A DNA stretch of 64,000 nt from Plenodomus lindquistii (taxonomy: Eukaryota > Ascomycota > Dothideomycetes > Pleosporales > Leptosphaeriaceae). The stretch covers positions 1,550,001 through 1,614,000 of the forward strand of contig JANUWI010000004.1 in the NCBI GenBank assembly GCA_025504975.1. The letters are read 5' to 3'. Positions 39,196 to 53,712 of this stretch are shown piece by piece. Below the pieces are notes generated by a model. It was not told where the DNA came from. It did not search any database and saw only the letters and a program-made list of their open reading frames with translations. The position numbers and the translations under genes were made by a program. The stretch's first letter is position 1. Every line of letters starts with the position of its first letter.

Positions 39196-40700
39196 TTATA
39201 CCTTTTTTTTTAAAAAAGAATAAAAAAAAAGTAAAGTATACTATTACTATTACTACTATAATACTAGCTAGTATATAGTTTTAATATAATAATTATATAA
39301 AAAAGTATATTTTTCTGTATTTAGGCTGTATATATATTACTTTTACTTAAAGTAATAGATATTACTAAAATTATAATAGAATTTATTTTTAAAGCTACTA
39401 GAGTTATACTTTAAGTCATTTCTACTTACCTATATAAATAGATAATTTTATTAATTAAATAGCTTTACTAATTTAAGTATAGCTTTACTTTTACTTTTTA
39501 TTATTTTAAAGTATTTATTATCTATAAAGCTATAGAAGTAAAGATAGCTAAGTTTAAAAGTTTATACTAAAAGCTATAGCTACTTTTAAAAATACTAAAA
39601 AAAAGAATAAGCTTTTTATTTTTAGTATAGCCTCTACTACTAGTAAGTAAACTAGTTTTCTTTTATAATATAAAAATATTAAAAGGTTAATTAGTAAGCT
39701 TATTAATAAAGTAATAAAGTAGATCTAGCTTTTTCTCTCTAGGCGCTACTACTAGGTATAGTTTATATTTTACTCTAGTAATATTATAATTTTAGCTTTT
39801 ATATTTTATAGCTTTAAATAATTTTTAAAAGTTTTTAAAGATTATTTAAATAGATTTTTAGAAAGCCTATCTACTAGTATCTTATTTATAAAAAAGTAGC
39901 TAATTATAAAAAATTTTTTTTTCTACTTTTACCTAAGCTATATATTTTATCTATTAATATATTATAGTTTTATAGTAATATATTTTTTTTACCTATAATA
40001 GACTATAATATATATATATTATTATAGAAAATTTTACATAGCTTAGATATAGATATTTTAAGCTTCTAGAGGAATTTTTAAAGCTTTATTAACCTTTTAG
40101 TACTGTATTTAAATAATAGTAGCTTAGCTTTACTTATTAATATTATAATTATTATTTTATAAGCTACTTTCTATATAATTACTTCTCTATAAAGTATAAT
40201 AATATAGCTCTAGAATAAATATTATATTTTAATATTATCTATAGAAAAATAAATTACTATATATTATAAGCTTTAAATTACTTTAGCTATACTATATTAT
40301 ATAATACTTTATTTAATACAAGTATAAAATTATTTAATAGATAGTTTTAAAAGACTATAAAATAAAATTAGTAAAATATTAAAAAGTTAAAAAATAGTAA
40401 ATACTATATCTAGGCGTACTCTTATAGTAATATATAGAATAGATCTAATTATTTTCTAATACTTTTTAATCTACTATTTAGTAGCTTTTCTAGTACTTTT
40501 CTCTAGCTTTAAGCTTAGAAGTAGCGTGTTAGAGAAGTAGGTAGAGTTTACTATTCTAAACCTTTTTTAAATTTTATTAATATACTTATTATAGATAAAT
40601 AATTCTTTTTTATTTAATATCTAATTATTTATATTTTTTAAACGTAGTTAACTATTTTCTTATATTTATTTATTTAATATACATTTTTAAAAGTTATTAC
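39196..40700 (-). pseudogene. Copia K2: RIPed RT C-terminus and RNase H
   Basis: Reverse-complement homologue of K1 5500-7078; for example, 40430-40600 matches 5600-5770. It therefore holds the end of a copia polyprotein followed by the same non-coding stretch before the LTR. It is interrupted at 40702 by pogo copy 3. K1 and K2 are RIPed copies of one family, related to but distinct from copia H. Confidence 0.65.
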
Positions 40701-40702
40701 TA

Positions 40703-42544
40703 ATATATGCTACTAGCAAGCTAGTTAACCTAGTAAGCTAGTTAAAATCTACTAAGCTTTATACTTATTCTATCGCCCTACTATAGACTAATAACGTTAT
40801 AAGCTACTAATATAAAATAAAAAGAGAATATAGCTTACTGTTTAAATTTATAAAGCTAGCTAATTTAAAAGCTATTAAACTATAGCTATAGCTTTTAGCG
40901 TTAATTAACACAGGCTTTTTAAATAAATTAATAAAATTACTTTATACTTCTAAATTTAATCTAACTACTAGAAACTTACTACTACTAAAAAGTAGATAAT
41001 TATCTAATATATTTTTAACTTTAATTTATAAAAGTTTACTTTCTAGCTATATAAAATAAAAAATATAGCTAATAAAATACTAAAAGTATATAATAGAATA
41101 CTAGTAAGTAAGTACTAGGCTAAGCGCTTTATAACACGCTTTATTAAACTTAAAATAGCTTTTAATTAAATAAAAAATAGATAGAGAATAAAATTAAAAA
41201 ATCTAGAGATTATTAGAGCGTAGTTTAAGTTTATAAAAAAAATAAAAGTTAAATACAGCGTTTATAATAATAATATCTATAACTTTAACAAACCTAGCTT
41301 CTAGATAAATATAATTAGGTCTATAATAGTTATTATAGGCTTTAATAAATATAATTAGCTAGACTTTATCTAGCTAGATAATTATAAGTAAATTACTATT
41401 ATTTAAAGTATATACGCCTCTAGAGATATAACTTTACTTTTTATTATTTATAAAAAACGCGTTTATATCTCTACGTAGTATAAAAAGGTTAATATACTAT
41501 ATAATTAGAAAATTTTAGTTTCTAAAAATAGCTAGATAAATAATATATTTAGACTAGAGTAGTTAAAATACGTTAATATATATATAGAGGCGTAAAAAGT
41601 AAAGGTATACTAGTTACTACTTTTTAATAGCTATAAAAGCTATTTTAACTAAAAGTTTAAAAACTACTATATAGAGAATTAAATTCTAATACTATATATA
41701 CCTATTTATCTATTTTATATTCTCTAGCTATTTAATATACTATATTTTTTACTATTAAAGTATAAATATTTCTAGCGTATATAAAATTTAGTACACTAAT
41801 ATCTTTTCTATATTAATAAAAAAAGCTTTTTTCTAGCTTTTAAAAATATATTTTTTAACGTATTTATAGTTAATAACTATTAAAAAGCTTTTAAAGTGTT
41901 AAAGCTAGTCTTTACTAATATATAGATAGTACTAGATTATATTAATTTCTAGATATATACTCTACTTTAACCCTCTTTACTAGTAAATTTATAGTAATTT
42001 AAAACTCTAAATAATACTTATAAATTTAGGTTTTTATTAAAGTTTATATATAAGTTTTTTATTTAGTTATCTATTATTATTTAAGCTAGCTTTTTATAAA
42101 TTATTAAAAAAGCTAAACTAATATTATACTAAAATACTTTTCTTTAAACTTATATCTATAAATTTAAAAAGTAATTAGTAGAAATAATAAAAAAAAAAGT
42201 ATAAAAAAAAAATTTAGTAAAAAAGAATTTTTATATATAGTACTAGATTATAGGCTGCTATAGCTTTAAGTATAGTATTTACTTTATTAAAATATACGTA
42301 TAGTAGTAGTAGTTAAATACCTATTTAATTAGCTATCTAATACTATAGTAATTATAAAAGAACTAGGCACAACGCTTATATATACTAGAAAAGTTTAGAA
42401 AGTACTTCTAAATTAGATATAAGCTCTATAGTAGTAGAGTTAGATATTAATAGTAATAATAATAATAATTAAAAATTTAGTATTTATAATACTAAAGAAA
42501 ACTATTAGGTTTACTAGGTTATTAGATTAACTAGTAGAATATAT
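40703..42544 (+). mobile_element. pogo/Fot1-like DNA transposon copy 3, RIPed, full length
   Basis: 1842 bp with TA at 40701-40702 and 42545-42546. The transposase relic is on the plus strand: about 40930-41240 matches the N-terminal part of copy 4, and 41280-41900 matches its catalytic part, including a LLxFNSYKSYFN-type block near 41610-41650. Together with copies 1, 2, 4 and 5 it defines one family. Confidence 0.9.
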
Positions 42545-42546
42545 TA

Positions 42547-43485
42547 TAACTATAGCTTACTATTTTATTTATATACAAAATATAAAGTAATTAACTAATA
42601 ATTAGAAAAAAAAATAGATTGTTTTTAGGTTAACTATAATATAATTCTTTAGTAATTTGAATTTTTTTTTCTACTAGTCTATAGATTAGTCTAAAAGTTT
42701 TTTTTTATAAAATAATTTTATAATTTTAAAGTTTATATTTAGGTAATATAGTTACATTTATCTTTTTCTAATAAAATAGCTTAAAATCTTTATACTTTTT
42801 AGCGATCTCTAGAGTTATATAGGTTTTTTTAATTCTTATCTATTAATTTAGTAGTACTTTACTAGCGTTTATAGAGTAAAACCTATATTATTTATTACTA
42901 TTTTTATTTAAATATTACTTTTTTATAATCCTTTTTTTATTATATACTATAATTAATTTATTAATTACTATTATATAGTAGTAATATATAAACTAGCTTA
43001 TAATTATATTTAATTTCTAGAGTTTAAGTATAAACTTATATTAATGTCTAATTAATACTAGAATTATATTTTATAAGCTAAAAAACGCTAAAGATAATAT
43101 TATATATTAAAAGGCTAAATATAGTAAAGTCTATATATATCTAGTAATTCTTTATAATTAAATTTATTTCTATTACTATATATATAATTTTTAATTAACT
43201 AGAAATAATTTTACTATTAATTATATTTATAAAGTAAAGAATTTATTTTTTTAATAGATATAGTTCTACTTTATATACTATATATATAAATATATAGTTT
43301 CTTTTATACTTTAAATCTATTATAGCTATTAGAGTATATCTTTTAAACTTTACTTTAAATTAAGTTAAATCTATAGCTTTTACTATATAGAAGAAGTATT
43401 CTATAAAGCTAGAGTATAATACTACTCTAAAAAGAACTTATTTCTAAACTTATAGAAGTACGTTTTTTTATATACTTTTTATTAT
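42547..43485 (-). other. Unassigned relic between pogo copy 3 and the K2 5' LTR
   Basis: By position this should be the 5' part of copia K2 on the minus strand. It is far too short (0.94 kb) for gag plus the missing pol regions, so K2 is probably internally deleted. I found no motif that fixes its identity. Confidence 0.4.
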
Positions 43486-43489
43486 AGAA

Positions 43490-43753
43490 ATAGGTACTTA
43501 AAAATAATTAGAAAATAGATTATTATATTACTAGCTAGAAAGAGATTATATTATATATACCTTTACTATATAGAATTATATAGGTAGAAGTAGAAAAGCT
43601 TTATAGAAAATTCTAAAATTAGGTAGATATAGCGTTAGCTAAGTACTATATACGTATAATATACTTTCTAGTTATAGTAAATTAAACTATTTAATACTAG
43701 TAGTATTAAACTTTATAGAGTATTAAAGTATCTATACTATAAAATCTAATATA
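43490..43753 (-). repeat. Part of the 5' LTR of copia K2, interrupted by gypsy G2
   Basis: Matches 38465-38745 in the same orientation up to 43753, where the LTR of gypsy G2 begins. The rest of the LTR would lie beyond G2 and later insertions, outside the window. Confidence 0.6.
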
Positions 43754-44169
43754 TATAATAAAGCTATATTCTATTATAATAAGCACTTTTACCTATAGAA
43801 GCTCTTTTATAAACTACCTCTATCTTTCTCTATATAAATTTATTAAAGATAGAAAACTATACTAACCTCTATTTAAACTACCTCTATACTATACTTAGTC
43901 TAGATTCTATAGAAATTTCTACTTTACTATTACTAACGTGCTAATATAGTAAAGGAAAAAAAAAACTCTATAAAGGCCTAGAACTACTTTTAAATTTTAT
44001 TCTATATAGCTTACTTTTTTAATAGAACTATAAAAGTATAATTTTTTTATTCTTTTATATAAAGTTTATAAATATATAATTTATTTAGTTTTTTAATCTA
44101 TACGTAGTTTAATATTTTTTTAGAGTAGATTAAACGCTTTTTAGCACTTTATATTTTTAAACTATTATA
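43754..44169 (+). repeat. 5' LTR of gypsy G2
   Basis: 416 bp, aligned along its whole length with 53296-53712 and 19055-19471. Confidence 0.85.
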
Positions 44170-47100
44170 TTATAAAAAAAATATTTTTTTACTAGTAATA
44201 GCCTATATAATATTACTAATTTATTTAAAAAAATTACTTTAATTTTTTAGTTAACTAGCTTTTTAAACTTTCTAGGCTCTAGCTCTAATTAACGCTAATA
44301 GATCTATTAATAATTCTAAAACTAAATTTTACAAATCTCTAGTTAACTAAAGTTTATAAATTTAGATTTTTATAGTATTACTAGTTTAGATTACTTTTAG
44401 AAGAGTTATATTAGATAGCGCTAAAGTAAAGATTTAAAAACTACTAATAATTTAGTAAAATTAGAGGTAAAGCTAATACCTATTTCTATTAATAAATAAT
44501 AAATTCTACTTTTTAAAAAATAAAAAAAAATAACTAGCTTTTATAAAAAGCCTATATACTTATTAAATATTTTAAATATAGAGAATAACTAATACTAGCT
44601 AGTTAGAGAATAGTTAGAGTTTAATAGAAACTAGATTTATTTTAGTAGAACCAAGAAATCTACTAACTATCATTTCTAATAATATTATAGAGATAATAGC
44701 CTAGCTATATACTAAATTAGTAGCTTTATAGACTAAAATAAAATTTATTACAGAAAAACTTTATTTAATTATACTTCTAAGTTTACTTTTATTTTTTACT
44801 AAAAACTTTTAGATTTATTAATATTACTAGTTAACTAGATTACTTTCTAAAGCTTTTTTTTATATTATTAAAAAGCTACGTTTATTAAAACGTACTTTTT
44901 CTATCTTTAAACTATTAGATAGAAAAAACTCTATTTATAGATTATAAAAAGCTTTAATACTAAATAAACTTAAAATTAATAGTAATTATTACTATTCTTA
45001 GCGTGTTTATATAGTACTAGTTTATAGTAGCACTTCTAGTTTAACTAAAAAGTATTTTAAACTTTAATATCTATTTTATTATAAAGCTAACTACTTTTAT
45101 TTTATAGAAGCTATAATAGCTAGGTTTAATAGATACTTTATTATAAATAATAAATTAGCTAAAGTATATAATACCTTTTACTAACTATATATAAAAAAAA
45201 ATAAAACTTTTTTATTTTTAAAGTATATTTTTTAAACTATACTATAAAAAAATATATACTATACTTAGAATAAATTTATTATATATAAATAAAAATAACT
45301 TCTAGCCTATATATTTCTAGTTAAAGTTTTAAATATATCTAGAATAACTTTCTTTTAAATATAATAGAGCACTTTACTGCTTTTAATATAAAAAAAGATA
45401 TATCTAAAAAAAGATTATTATTAGAACTTTATTTCTAATAGTACTAATAAGTTCTAAGCTATAACTATAGTATAATCTATTTTAGATACTTTTTAGAAAA
45501 ATACTTTAGAAAATATAGTACTATATATAACTTTCTAAACCTTTTTATAATTAACTATAGTACCTCTATAGTAAATAATAGCTACTTTAGCTTTTTAAAA
45601 GGCATAAGGTAACTACTATAACTATAGTAAACTAGAATACTATACTAATAAATATCTATTACTATAAATAAAACAAATTATAATACAAATTACTCTAACT
45701 AATATTATAATGCTGCTAAAGTACTAAACTAAAAAAGAATTAAATAGAAAATAAGTAGTTTTAAAAGCATTATACTATTTAGAAATAAATTAAAAATATA
45801 ATCTATTAAACTTTTATTTTTTAAAGCTAATTTAAAGTTTCTATTTTTTTATTTCTACTATTTTATATAACCTAGGCGTAGCTATAAAACTAGTATTACT
45901 TATTAATACTAGCGTTTAAAAATATCTTTTTTTAAATTTATATATTATTTTTTTTTATTTTATTTATTTTAAACTATAGTTTAAAAACTACTCTATTAAG
46001 TAATAGTTAGAGAGTTTAAAAACTAATTTTTTTTACTAGTTATAGAATATATCTATCTCTATATAATTATAAATAAATAAAAGATTCTAAACTATCTATT
46101 TATTATACTAGATCTAGAAGCTTAGAATATAATTATTAGAATATAATAGTTAAAAAGGTTTAAAATGCTACTAGCTATAAATAGGTTCTAGTTATAGTAG
46201 CCTATTATTTATTCTAAAATTTATATTTTTATATTTCTAATTTTTATATAACTCTATTAAAAAATACCTAAAAAACACGTTACTTTTAATATTAAAAAAT
46301 AAAATATTCTATAAAAAAAGATGTTATATTAGATAACTAGTAGTCTATACCCTTTATTAAATTATATTTATAGAATTTTAAAAGCCCTATAATACTAGAA
46401 TATCCCTCTAGAGATATAAAAACTAGACCTGCTCTAAAAGCTTTTTAAAACCTTTTCTAGTCTCTAAATTACTATTATTTCTACTAATACCTTCTATTTT
46501 AATATAGAAAATTTTTTTTTTATTACTAGTCTATATAAAATTAACTAGATCTTTAAAAACTATAATAGAGAGAATATTTAAAACAATAACTATTTTATCT
46601 AGAACTAACTTTTTTTCTACTACTAGTAGTATTAGAACGTATTTAGTTTATTAGCTATAGAGAAATTACTAAAACACTAACTATATAACTATAAAATTAT
46701 TCTAAATAAATTTCTATCTAATAATTTTAGCCTTTTATATAAGTAAAATACTAAAAACTTAGAAGCTATTAAAAAGTACGTCTAGAAAAATTTATAAAAG
46801 GAATTTATAGAGACTAGCTATAGCCTTTTTACTTTCTCTATTCTTTATATTTATAAACTTAATAAATTACTTTATATCTATATTAACTACTATAAATTTA
46901 ACTAGCTTACTTTAAAAAACGCTTATCTAATTCTAAAAATAGCTAATTTACTAATCTATATAAATTAAGGTAAAATTTTTACTAAGTTTAATATTTAGAT
47001 AGCTTTTAATAAAATCTATATAGATCTAGAGTTTAAAGAATATACTACTTTCTATACCTACTATAAATTATATAAGTATAAAGCACTTCTTTTTAGCTTT

Positions 47101-47689
47101 TATAATAGCGTTTTTATCTATTAAAAGTATATAAATAATATATTTATAGATTACTTAGATAATTTCTATATTACCTATTTAGATAATATTTTTATTTATT
47201 TTAAAAATATCTAGAGCTACTAATAATACGTTAAACTTATTCTAGAAAGATTATAAAAAGTAAAACTATAAATAGTAATTAATAAAAGTAAATTCTATAT
47301 TATTTAAACTAAATATTTAAAATATATTCTAACTAATAAAAAAATAGAGGTAGATCTAGAAAAAATAAAAGTACTTTATAACTAGATTTAACCTACTACT
47401 ATAATAGGTATTTTGTTTTTTTTAGAGTTTATAGAATTTAATAGATTATTTATTTCTAAATTTTTATAAGTAGCTAAGTTTATAATAGGTCTATAAAATT
47501 CTTTATTACTATTTATATAGACTAAAAATTATTAAAATAGCTTTAAAAAACTAAAATTTTTACTTCTAGCAATATTAGTTCTATATTACTTTAATTCTAA
47601 TTATAATATAAAACTAGAAACTAATACCTCTAATAAAGTAGTAGCTAGAATTATATTTTAAAAATACTTAGATAGTAAATAATATTATA
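43754..47689 (+). mobile_element. Ty3/gypsy retrotransposon G2, 5' part, RIPed and truncated
   Basis: The 5' LTR (43754-44169) is followed by gag, a protease relic near 45900, RT with a YLDN box near 47176-47190, and the start of RNase H. The alignment with G3 stops at about 47689 in the RNase H region, where copia H begins. The order and strand match G3. Many RIP-type stops; no function. Confidence 0.85.
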
Positions 47690-50600
47690 GAGCGTACGTA
47701 CTAAGTCTATACTTAGAGTATAGTTATATATAGTAAGCTCTATAGACTTGTATCTACATAAATAGAGTAGAATATACTTTTACTAAAATTTTAGCTATAA
47801 ATAGTATACTCTTTTAAGCATTTTCTATATAGTAATCTATTTTCTAATTGCTTCTAAATTTACTCTCTATAATAGTTATAAGCCTAGCTTCTTTATACTT
47901 CTAGAAACATTCCTTTCTATACGCTTAAAAAAGCTTAAAAAAAAGTAATTTAGAAAAAAAAAAACTAATTTATCTATTTAGTATTACTTTTAACAGCTTT
48001 ATAGCTAAATTATTTATAATTTTTAAAAAAAAGTATACGCTTACTATAAAAGAGTAATAGCTAGCCTAGTATATCTAGCTCTAGTTCTATATAATAAGTA
48101 GAGCTCTCTAGAAAAAAATTAACCTAGATAGTACTATTAATACTCTAAATATTATTAGCTTCTAGCAATAAAAACTAATACTTATAAATAATACTATAAT
48201 TACTATAGAGCTTTATAAAAGCTAGGTTTAGAACTACTAAATTAAGCTTAGTAACTAGAGCGCTAAAGCTACTTATATATAATATATATAGAACTAGGTA
48301 TAGTAGATAGTTAATCTAGAATTTCTTACGCTAGTAATAATAATACTTATTAAATAAAAAAAATTAATACTCTAGTTATTTATAAAATTATTAAAGTAGA
48401 ACTTTACTTCTACTAATTATATAATAATAAATATTATACGCTTCTAGTATAAAGTACACTTTAATAAAGCCTACTAGAGAAAAATAAATTTTTATAACTA
48501 GTTTTAAAACTAGTATAATCTATATATAAAAGTATAAATATATAGTATTACTAAAATTAAAAAATAGCTTATAATCTCGAATTTTTTTAAAACTTTATTC
48601 TATAAAATTATTTTAATATAGACTTTAATTATATACTAATTAATTATTAAATATTTAGTTATAGAATAAATATAGCTTACTCTAGATAAAGTAGCTTAAA
48701 TATTTTTAGCTCTACTTTAAAAAAGCGCAGTTTAGAGAAGCTCTAGTAGTAGTTTAGAGGTTTTTATAATACTTAGCGCGCTAAAAAATAAAACTACTAA
48801 AAAAAATACTATAGAAAGCTTTAATAAAAAGTAGTATTTTTATAAAAAAGTTTATAAATAGCTAGTAACTAACTACTATAAGCTCTAAATTACTTTTACT
48901 AGTAAACTTTTTATAATAAGTAATACTACTAAATCTAAAATTTTAAAACGCTTAAATAAGCTAAAAAATAGTAGTCTAAAATTAGCTTTAGCTAAAAAAA
49001 GGTAGAAAAAATTAGAAAGCTTAAACTTAAATAGTTAAAAAGTTATAAAAGCTTCTAAATTAGTTACTTTTTTAAAAAATATAGTAGATTTTTTAATAAA
49101 TCTACGCTTATTTAAATATAAGCCTAATAAAGTTTACTTTATAATAGATATTAATACCTATTTACTTTTAGAGAGTATAATTTTTAATAGTAGAGCAGTA
49201 CTATACCTAGTAAACTCTATAAATAAACTAATTCTAGAATCTTTTAAAAGAAGTATTACTTTTAAAATAGTAGAAGTAGAAACGCAAGCTTTCTCTATTA
49301 AAGGTAAAAGTATCTAAATTTTTAAAAATACTCTAAATAGATTTAAAAAGGAGTATATAGAAGATTTTACGCTCTATAGTATTATAATAGTATAAAGTTT
49401 TTATATTAATATAATTTTAAAAGCACTTTTAGCTAAAATAGATATATAGTATATTAGATATAATAGAACTCTATATATAAAAACTATAGATTAAAGCTTA
49501 GTTATTATAGAGCTTATTTAAAAGTATAACTTTACTTTTATTAAATATAAGCTAGTTACTACTTTTTACCTAATTATAATAGCTATAAATAATATAAAAG
49601 AAAAACTACGCTTCTAGAAAACTTATTTATAAACTAATACTAAAAAGCTTTAGTATACCTAAATAGGCTATCTAAAGCTAGAAGCTTTTTAAATACTAGT
49701 CTAGAATACTTAAAATATCTAGATAAAAAGTATAGAAAAAAAATAGTATAAGTACTATTTAATAGTATATATTTAGTAGATTATATTTTAGTAACTAAAA
49801 AAAAAATCTCTACGCCTATACTTCTATATATTATAGAATCTATTTAATATACTAATTAAATACTCTAGAAAGTATTAAATAATACTTCTAAAAAATAACT
49901 ATAGTAGTAAAATCTATATCTACTACTTTTAAACTAAAACTCTACTAGAGATTATAAAGGTGTTTAAAAACTTTATATAGTTTTTTAAAGCTTAATATAA
50001 ACTAAAAATAGTAGAGCTTATTTAAAATAATAATACTACTACTAGACTTAAATAGAAAGTATTATAGTTTAAAAGCTAGATAAAAAAGTATAAAATAGAG
50101 ATTATTATAGCTCCTCTCTATACTTACTAGCTAAATAAAGGTATAGAAAGAGTAAAGTAAAAGATTATTTCTAAAAAAAATTAAAATAAAAAAAAAAGTA
50201 AACTTTTTAAATAAAATCTACTTTAAAGTACTTAATATAGTAGCCTAGCTATATAATATTAGCCTATTATACACTTATAACCTACGCTTTCTAAATAAAA
50301 AATTAGAACTTTAGTTTTACTAGTATTTTTACTAGTATAAACTAGAAAAAGTGTATTATACTACTACTAATCTATACCTAAATTAAAGTAGTATATACAC
50401 GTATAAGTATTAAACATACCTATTAAATAGAAATTATAAAGTAAATTACTAGATAATAAGCTTTAAAATTAGCTTAAAAAGGTATATTAGGTATTTAGTA
50501 GAATATAAAGTATTTAATATCTATAGAATATAGATACCTACTCTAAATAAAATAATTATAACTTATAATATTACTTTTAATAAAATACTTTTTTATAAAG

Positions 50601-53295
50601 ACTTAGATAAGCACGCTCTAAAAAAGTAAGTAAAATAGCTTATTAAGCTTTTTTATAAAAATAAAATCTATAACGTAGGTAAAGTATTTAATAATATATA
50701 TAATTAACTATAGAATACTATATATAAATAGAAAGTAAAGAATAGAGTAGAGCTTTTCTAGGCTATTTAGAAGCTAGAGGGTAAAAATTCTAGAGATATA
50801 GAGTTAATTAGAGGCTAGCTACTAACTACTATAGAATTAGAATTAGCTTTTTTACGTAGAGTTAGCTTAGCTAGCTAACTCTAGAAAAATTATAAAAAAT
50901 AAAATTTTATATTAGATTTTAAAACTCTAGAGCTTACGCTTAAGCCTAGAGTATACTAGAAAATATTAAAATTAGAATAGTCTAGTTTAAATTAGTTAAG
51001 TAGCTTCTAGAATTAGTAAAACTCTAGAAGTAAAAGTTTATAGACTAAATTACTAGTAACTCTATAAAAAAAAGTACTAGAAGTATAAATTACTTAGTTT
51101 ATTACTTAGCTCTAAAATATATTACTTATAGTTTAGAATAAAGTAGTAGAAAATTTCTAAACGTATAAACCTAGAAAGCAGTATAAAAAAAAACTTCTAC
51201 TAATTTAAAAAAACCTTTAAAGTTAGAAATTATAGAAATTTAAAAAAAATAGAAATAATAGAAGCTTATTATATATACACTCTATACTTTATAATATAGA
51301 ATAAAATATTACTTATAATAGAATACTTTTTAAAAAATATATTTAAAGTAAAAAAATAGTTATAGTACACGTAGTAATTATAGCTACTCTATAAATAGAA
51401 ATAACTCTACTATATCTTTTACTAGAAAAAAAAATCTATTAGAACTCTCTTTCTAAAATACTAGAAAAATAGAAAGATTTTTTTAACTATTTATATAAAA
51501 AGCTTTTTAGACACGCTATAGTTAAAGAAATTAACACGCTTTTTATAGTAAAAACCTAGAAAGTAATTAATTAAGTAGAAGTAAAAAAATAACTACTTTT
51601 TTTTAAATAGGTTTTTATGTATAAAGTAGACTAAAATAGCTATTTTATTAAATATAAAGCTTATATTATAGTATAAAAAAATCTTTAAATAGTAGATATA
51701 CTCTAGTTAATATACGCTTTTATATTTATAGCTTAATTATTTAGGTCTACTATAATAATAGTAGTAGAGTTTAATCTAGAAATCTAGTAGTTTAATATTA
51801 TAAAAGCTTTTTTTAATACTATAAAAGTAGGATATCTAGCGATCTACTACAAGCTCTCTAATAGCGTTAAATAGAATAGAAAGTGCGTAATACTTAGAAA
51901 AGTATTACATAAATTAAAAAACTCCTCTCTACTCTAGTATAAAGACTTTTTAGTAATACTTTATAAAATAAAACTATAGTCTTTAAAAAAAAAACTATAT
52001 CTATTCTATAGTAAAAATTAAAAAATTATATTAATTTTCTACGTTAATAATATTCTAATAATATTCTATAAAAAGTATTTATCTAAATATAAAACTTTTA
52101 TAGAAGTAATTAAACAAGCTTATATAATTAAAAATAAAAAAAAAGTAGAGTAGTTTTTTAAAATAAAGATAATCTAGAACTAAAGTAATTAAATAATAAT
52201 ACTTATCTATAATAAGTATATTAATAAAATAACTAAGAATTTTAATTTTATAAGCTTTAGAGCTTTTCTCTATACTCTACTTCTTAATAAAAAGCTTATA
52301 AAGTTAATAATAAAAGCTTTAAAAAAATAGATTAAAAACTACTAGAAGCGTATAGAATTAATCCTCTATATAGCTATAATACTCTAACCTAATATAGGTT
52401 TTATAGTATTAAAGCTTTTCTACTTTTTTACTAACCCTTTTAAAAAGTATTTAGAGGCGGTAGAGTAAGTTATTACCTATCTATACTAGATAAAAAACAC
52501 AGCTATATAGTATAGTAGATATATAAATAGAAAGCTTATAATATATAGTAATACTATTTTTATAAATAATCTAGAAATTTAACGCTTTTTATTTAGTTAT
52601 ATTATCTTGCTTTTTAGCAGTTTAATAATACGTTTAGAAAAAACTTTTTATAGCATTCTAGTTATTTACTAAGCGCATTGTAAATAAGTTAAATTACTAG
52701 TAAATAACTAGAAAAAGACTTAAGTAGTGTAGCTAACGTAAATGGCTTAATTTACTTTATTTACCTCGCTTACCCTATTAACCCTACAAACGTTAAACAC
52801 TATGAAAAATTAAAACTAGTCCTAATTAGGCAATTGAAATTCTAATAATATAGAATAAATATTTAGCTATAAATTAGTTAAAAAATTACTATTTTAGGCC
52901 TAGCCGTTCTATAGTTATTAACTATTTACTAAAAGGTTTTAATATTCCTCGCTTAAAAATAATTTACAGGGGCTGCTAATAGTTTAAATAGATAATAAAA
53001 CTATATTTTTTTTTCGCGCTAAGCCTTTAAAAGTAATATTTTACTTTTTAGAAACTTCTATTATATTATTATATTAATTGCGTACGTTGTTATATAACTT
53101 AAAAAAGTTTAAAAAAGTAAAGTTCTTTTTTATTTTAAACTAGTAGGGGTCTAGAAGGTAAGCAAAGTAAGTAAGGTAAATTAAGTAAAAATAGTACTTA
53201 AAGTAATTTACGTTACTTACGTTATTTACTAGTAAATTACTAGTAAACTATGTAAAAAAAGGCTTTATAGAGTAAAGGTAGTAAATTAGTAATTT
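47690..53295 (+). mobile_element. Ty1/copia retrotransposon H, RIPed, 3' end missing
   Basis: Starts where gypsy G2 is interrupted. About 47690-47890 is probably its 5' LTR, whose end resembles the K LTR. A gag-like region follows, then a protease/GAG-pre-integrase relic at 49140-49480 (continuing with an LLAKIDIQY-type block), integrase sequence around 49900-50250, and RT from about 51600 with KWVFMYKVD as FKWVFMYK-type block and a QFNIIKAFFN-type block near 51790. RNase H sequence runs to about 52620. The inverted-arm element at 52662-53254 and then gypsy G3 at 53296 interrupt it. Stops throughout. Confidence 0.75.
52662..53254. mobile_element. Candidate non-autonomous DNA element with long imperfect inverted arms
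   Basis: The left arm (52662-52774) and the reverse complement of the right arm (53157-53254) share AATTACTAGTAAATAAC (one extra T on the right), then TTAATTTAC, and end in GCTTACC. The 380-bp centre has no open frame that I recognise. CpA and TpG are retained much more than in the flanking copia H, so the element is young or too short to trigger RIP. No clear target duplication was seen, so the superfamily is open. Confidence 0.55.
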
Positions 53296-53712
53296 TATAA
53301 CAAAGCTATATTCTATTATAATAACAACCTTTAGCTACAGGAGCCCCTTTATAAGCTACCCCTATCTTTCCCTATATAAGCTTATTAAAGATAGAAAACT
53401 ATACTAATTTCTATTTAAACTACCTCTATACTATACCTAGTCTAGATTTTATAAAAATTTCTATTTTACTATTACCTACGTGCTAATATAGTAGAGAAAA
53501 AAAAAAAACTCTATAAAGGCCTAGAACTACTACTAAGCTCTATTTTATATAGCTTACTTTTTTAATAGAATTATAAAAGTATTATTTTTTTATCCTTTTA
53601 TATAAAGCCTATAAAAATATAATCTATTTAGCTTTTTAATCTACGCGTACTTCTATATACTTTTAAACTAATTTAAATACTTTTTAGCACTTTATATTTT
53701 TAAGCTATTATA
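53296..53712 (+). repeat. 5' LTR of gypsy G3
   Basis: 417 bp, matching the LTRs of G1, G2 and the solo LTR. The 5 bp before it are AATTT; the matching duplication would lie beyond the window. Confidence 0.9.
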
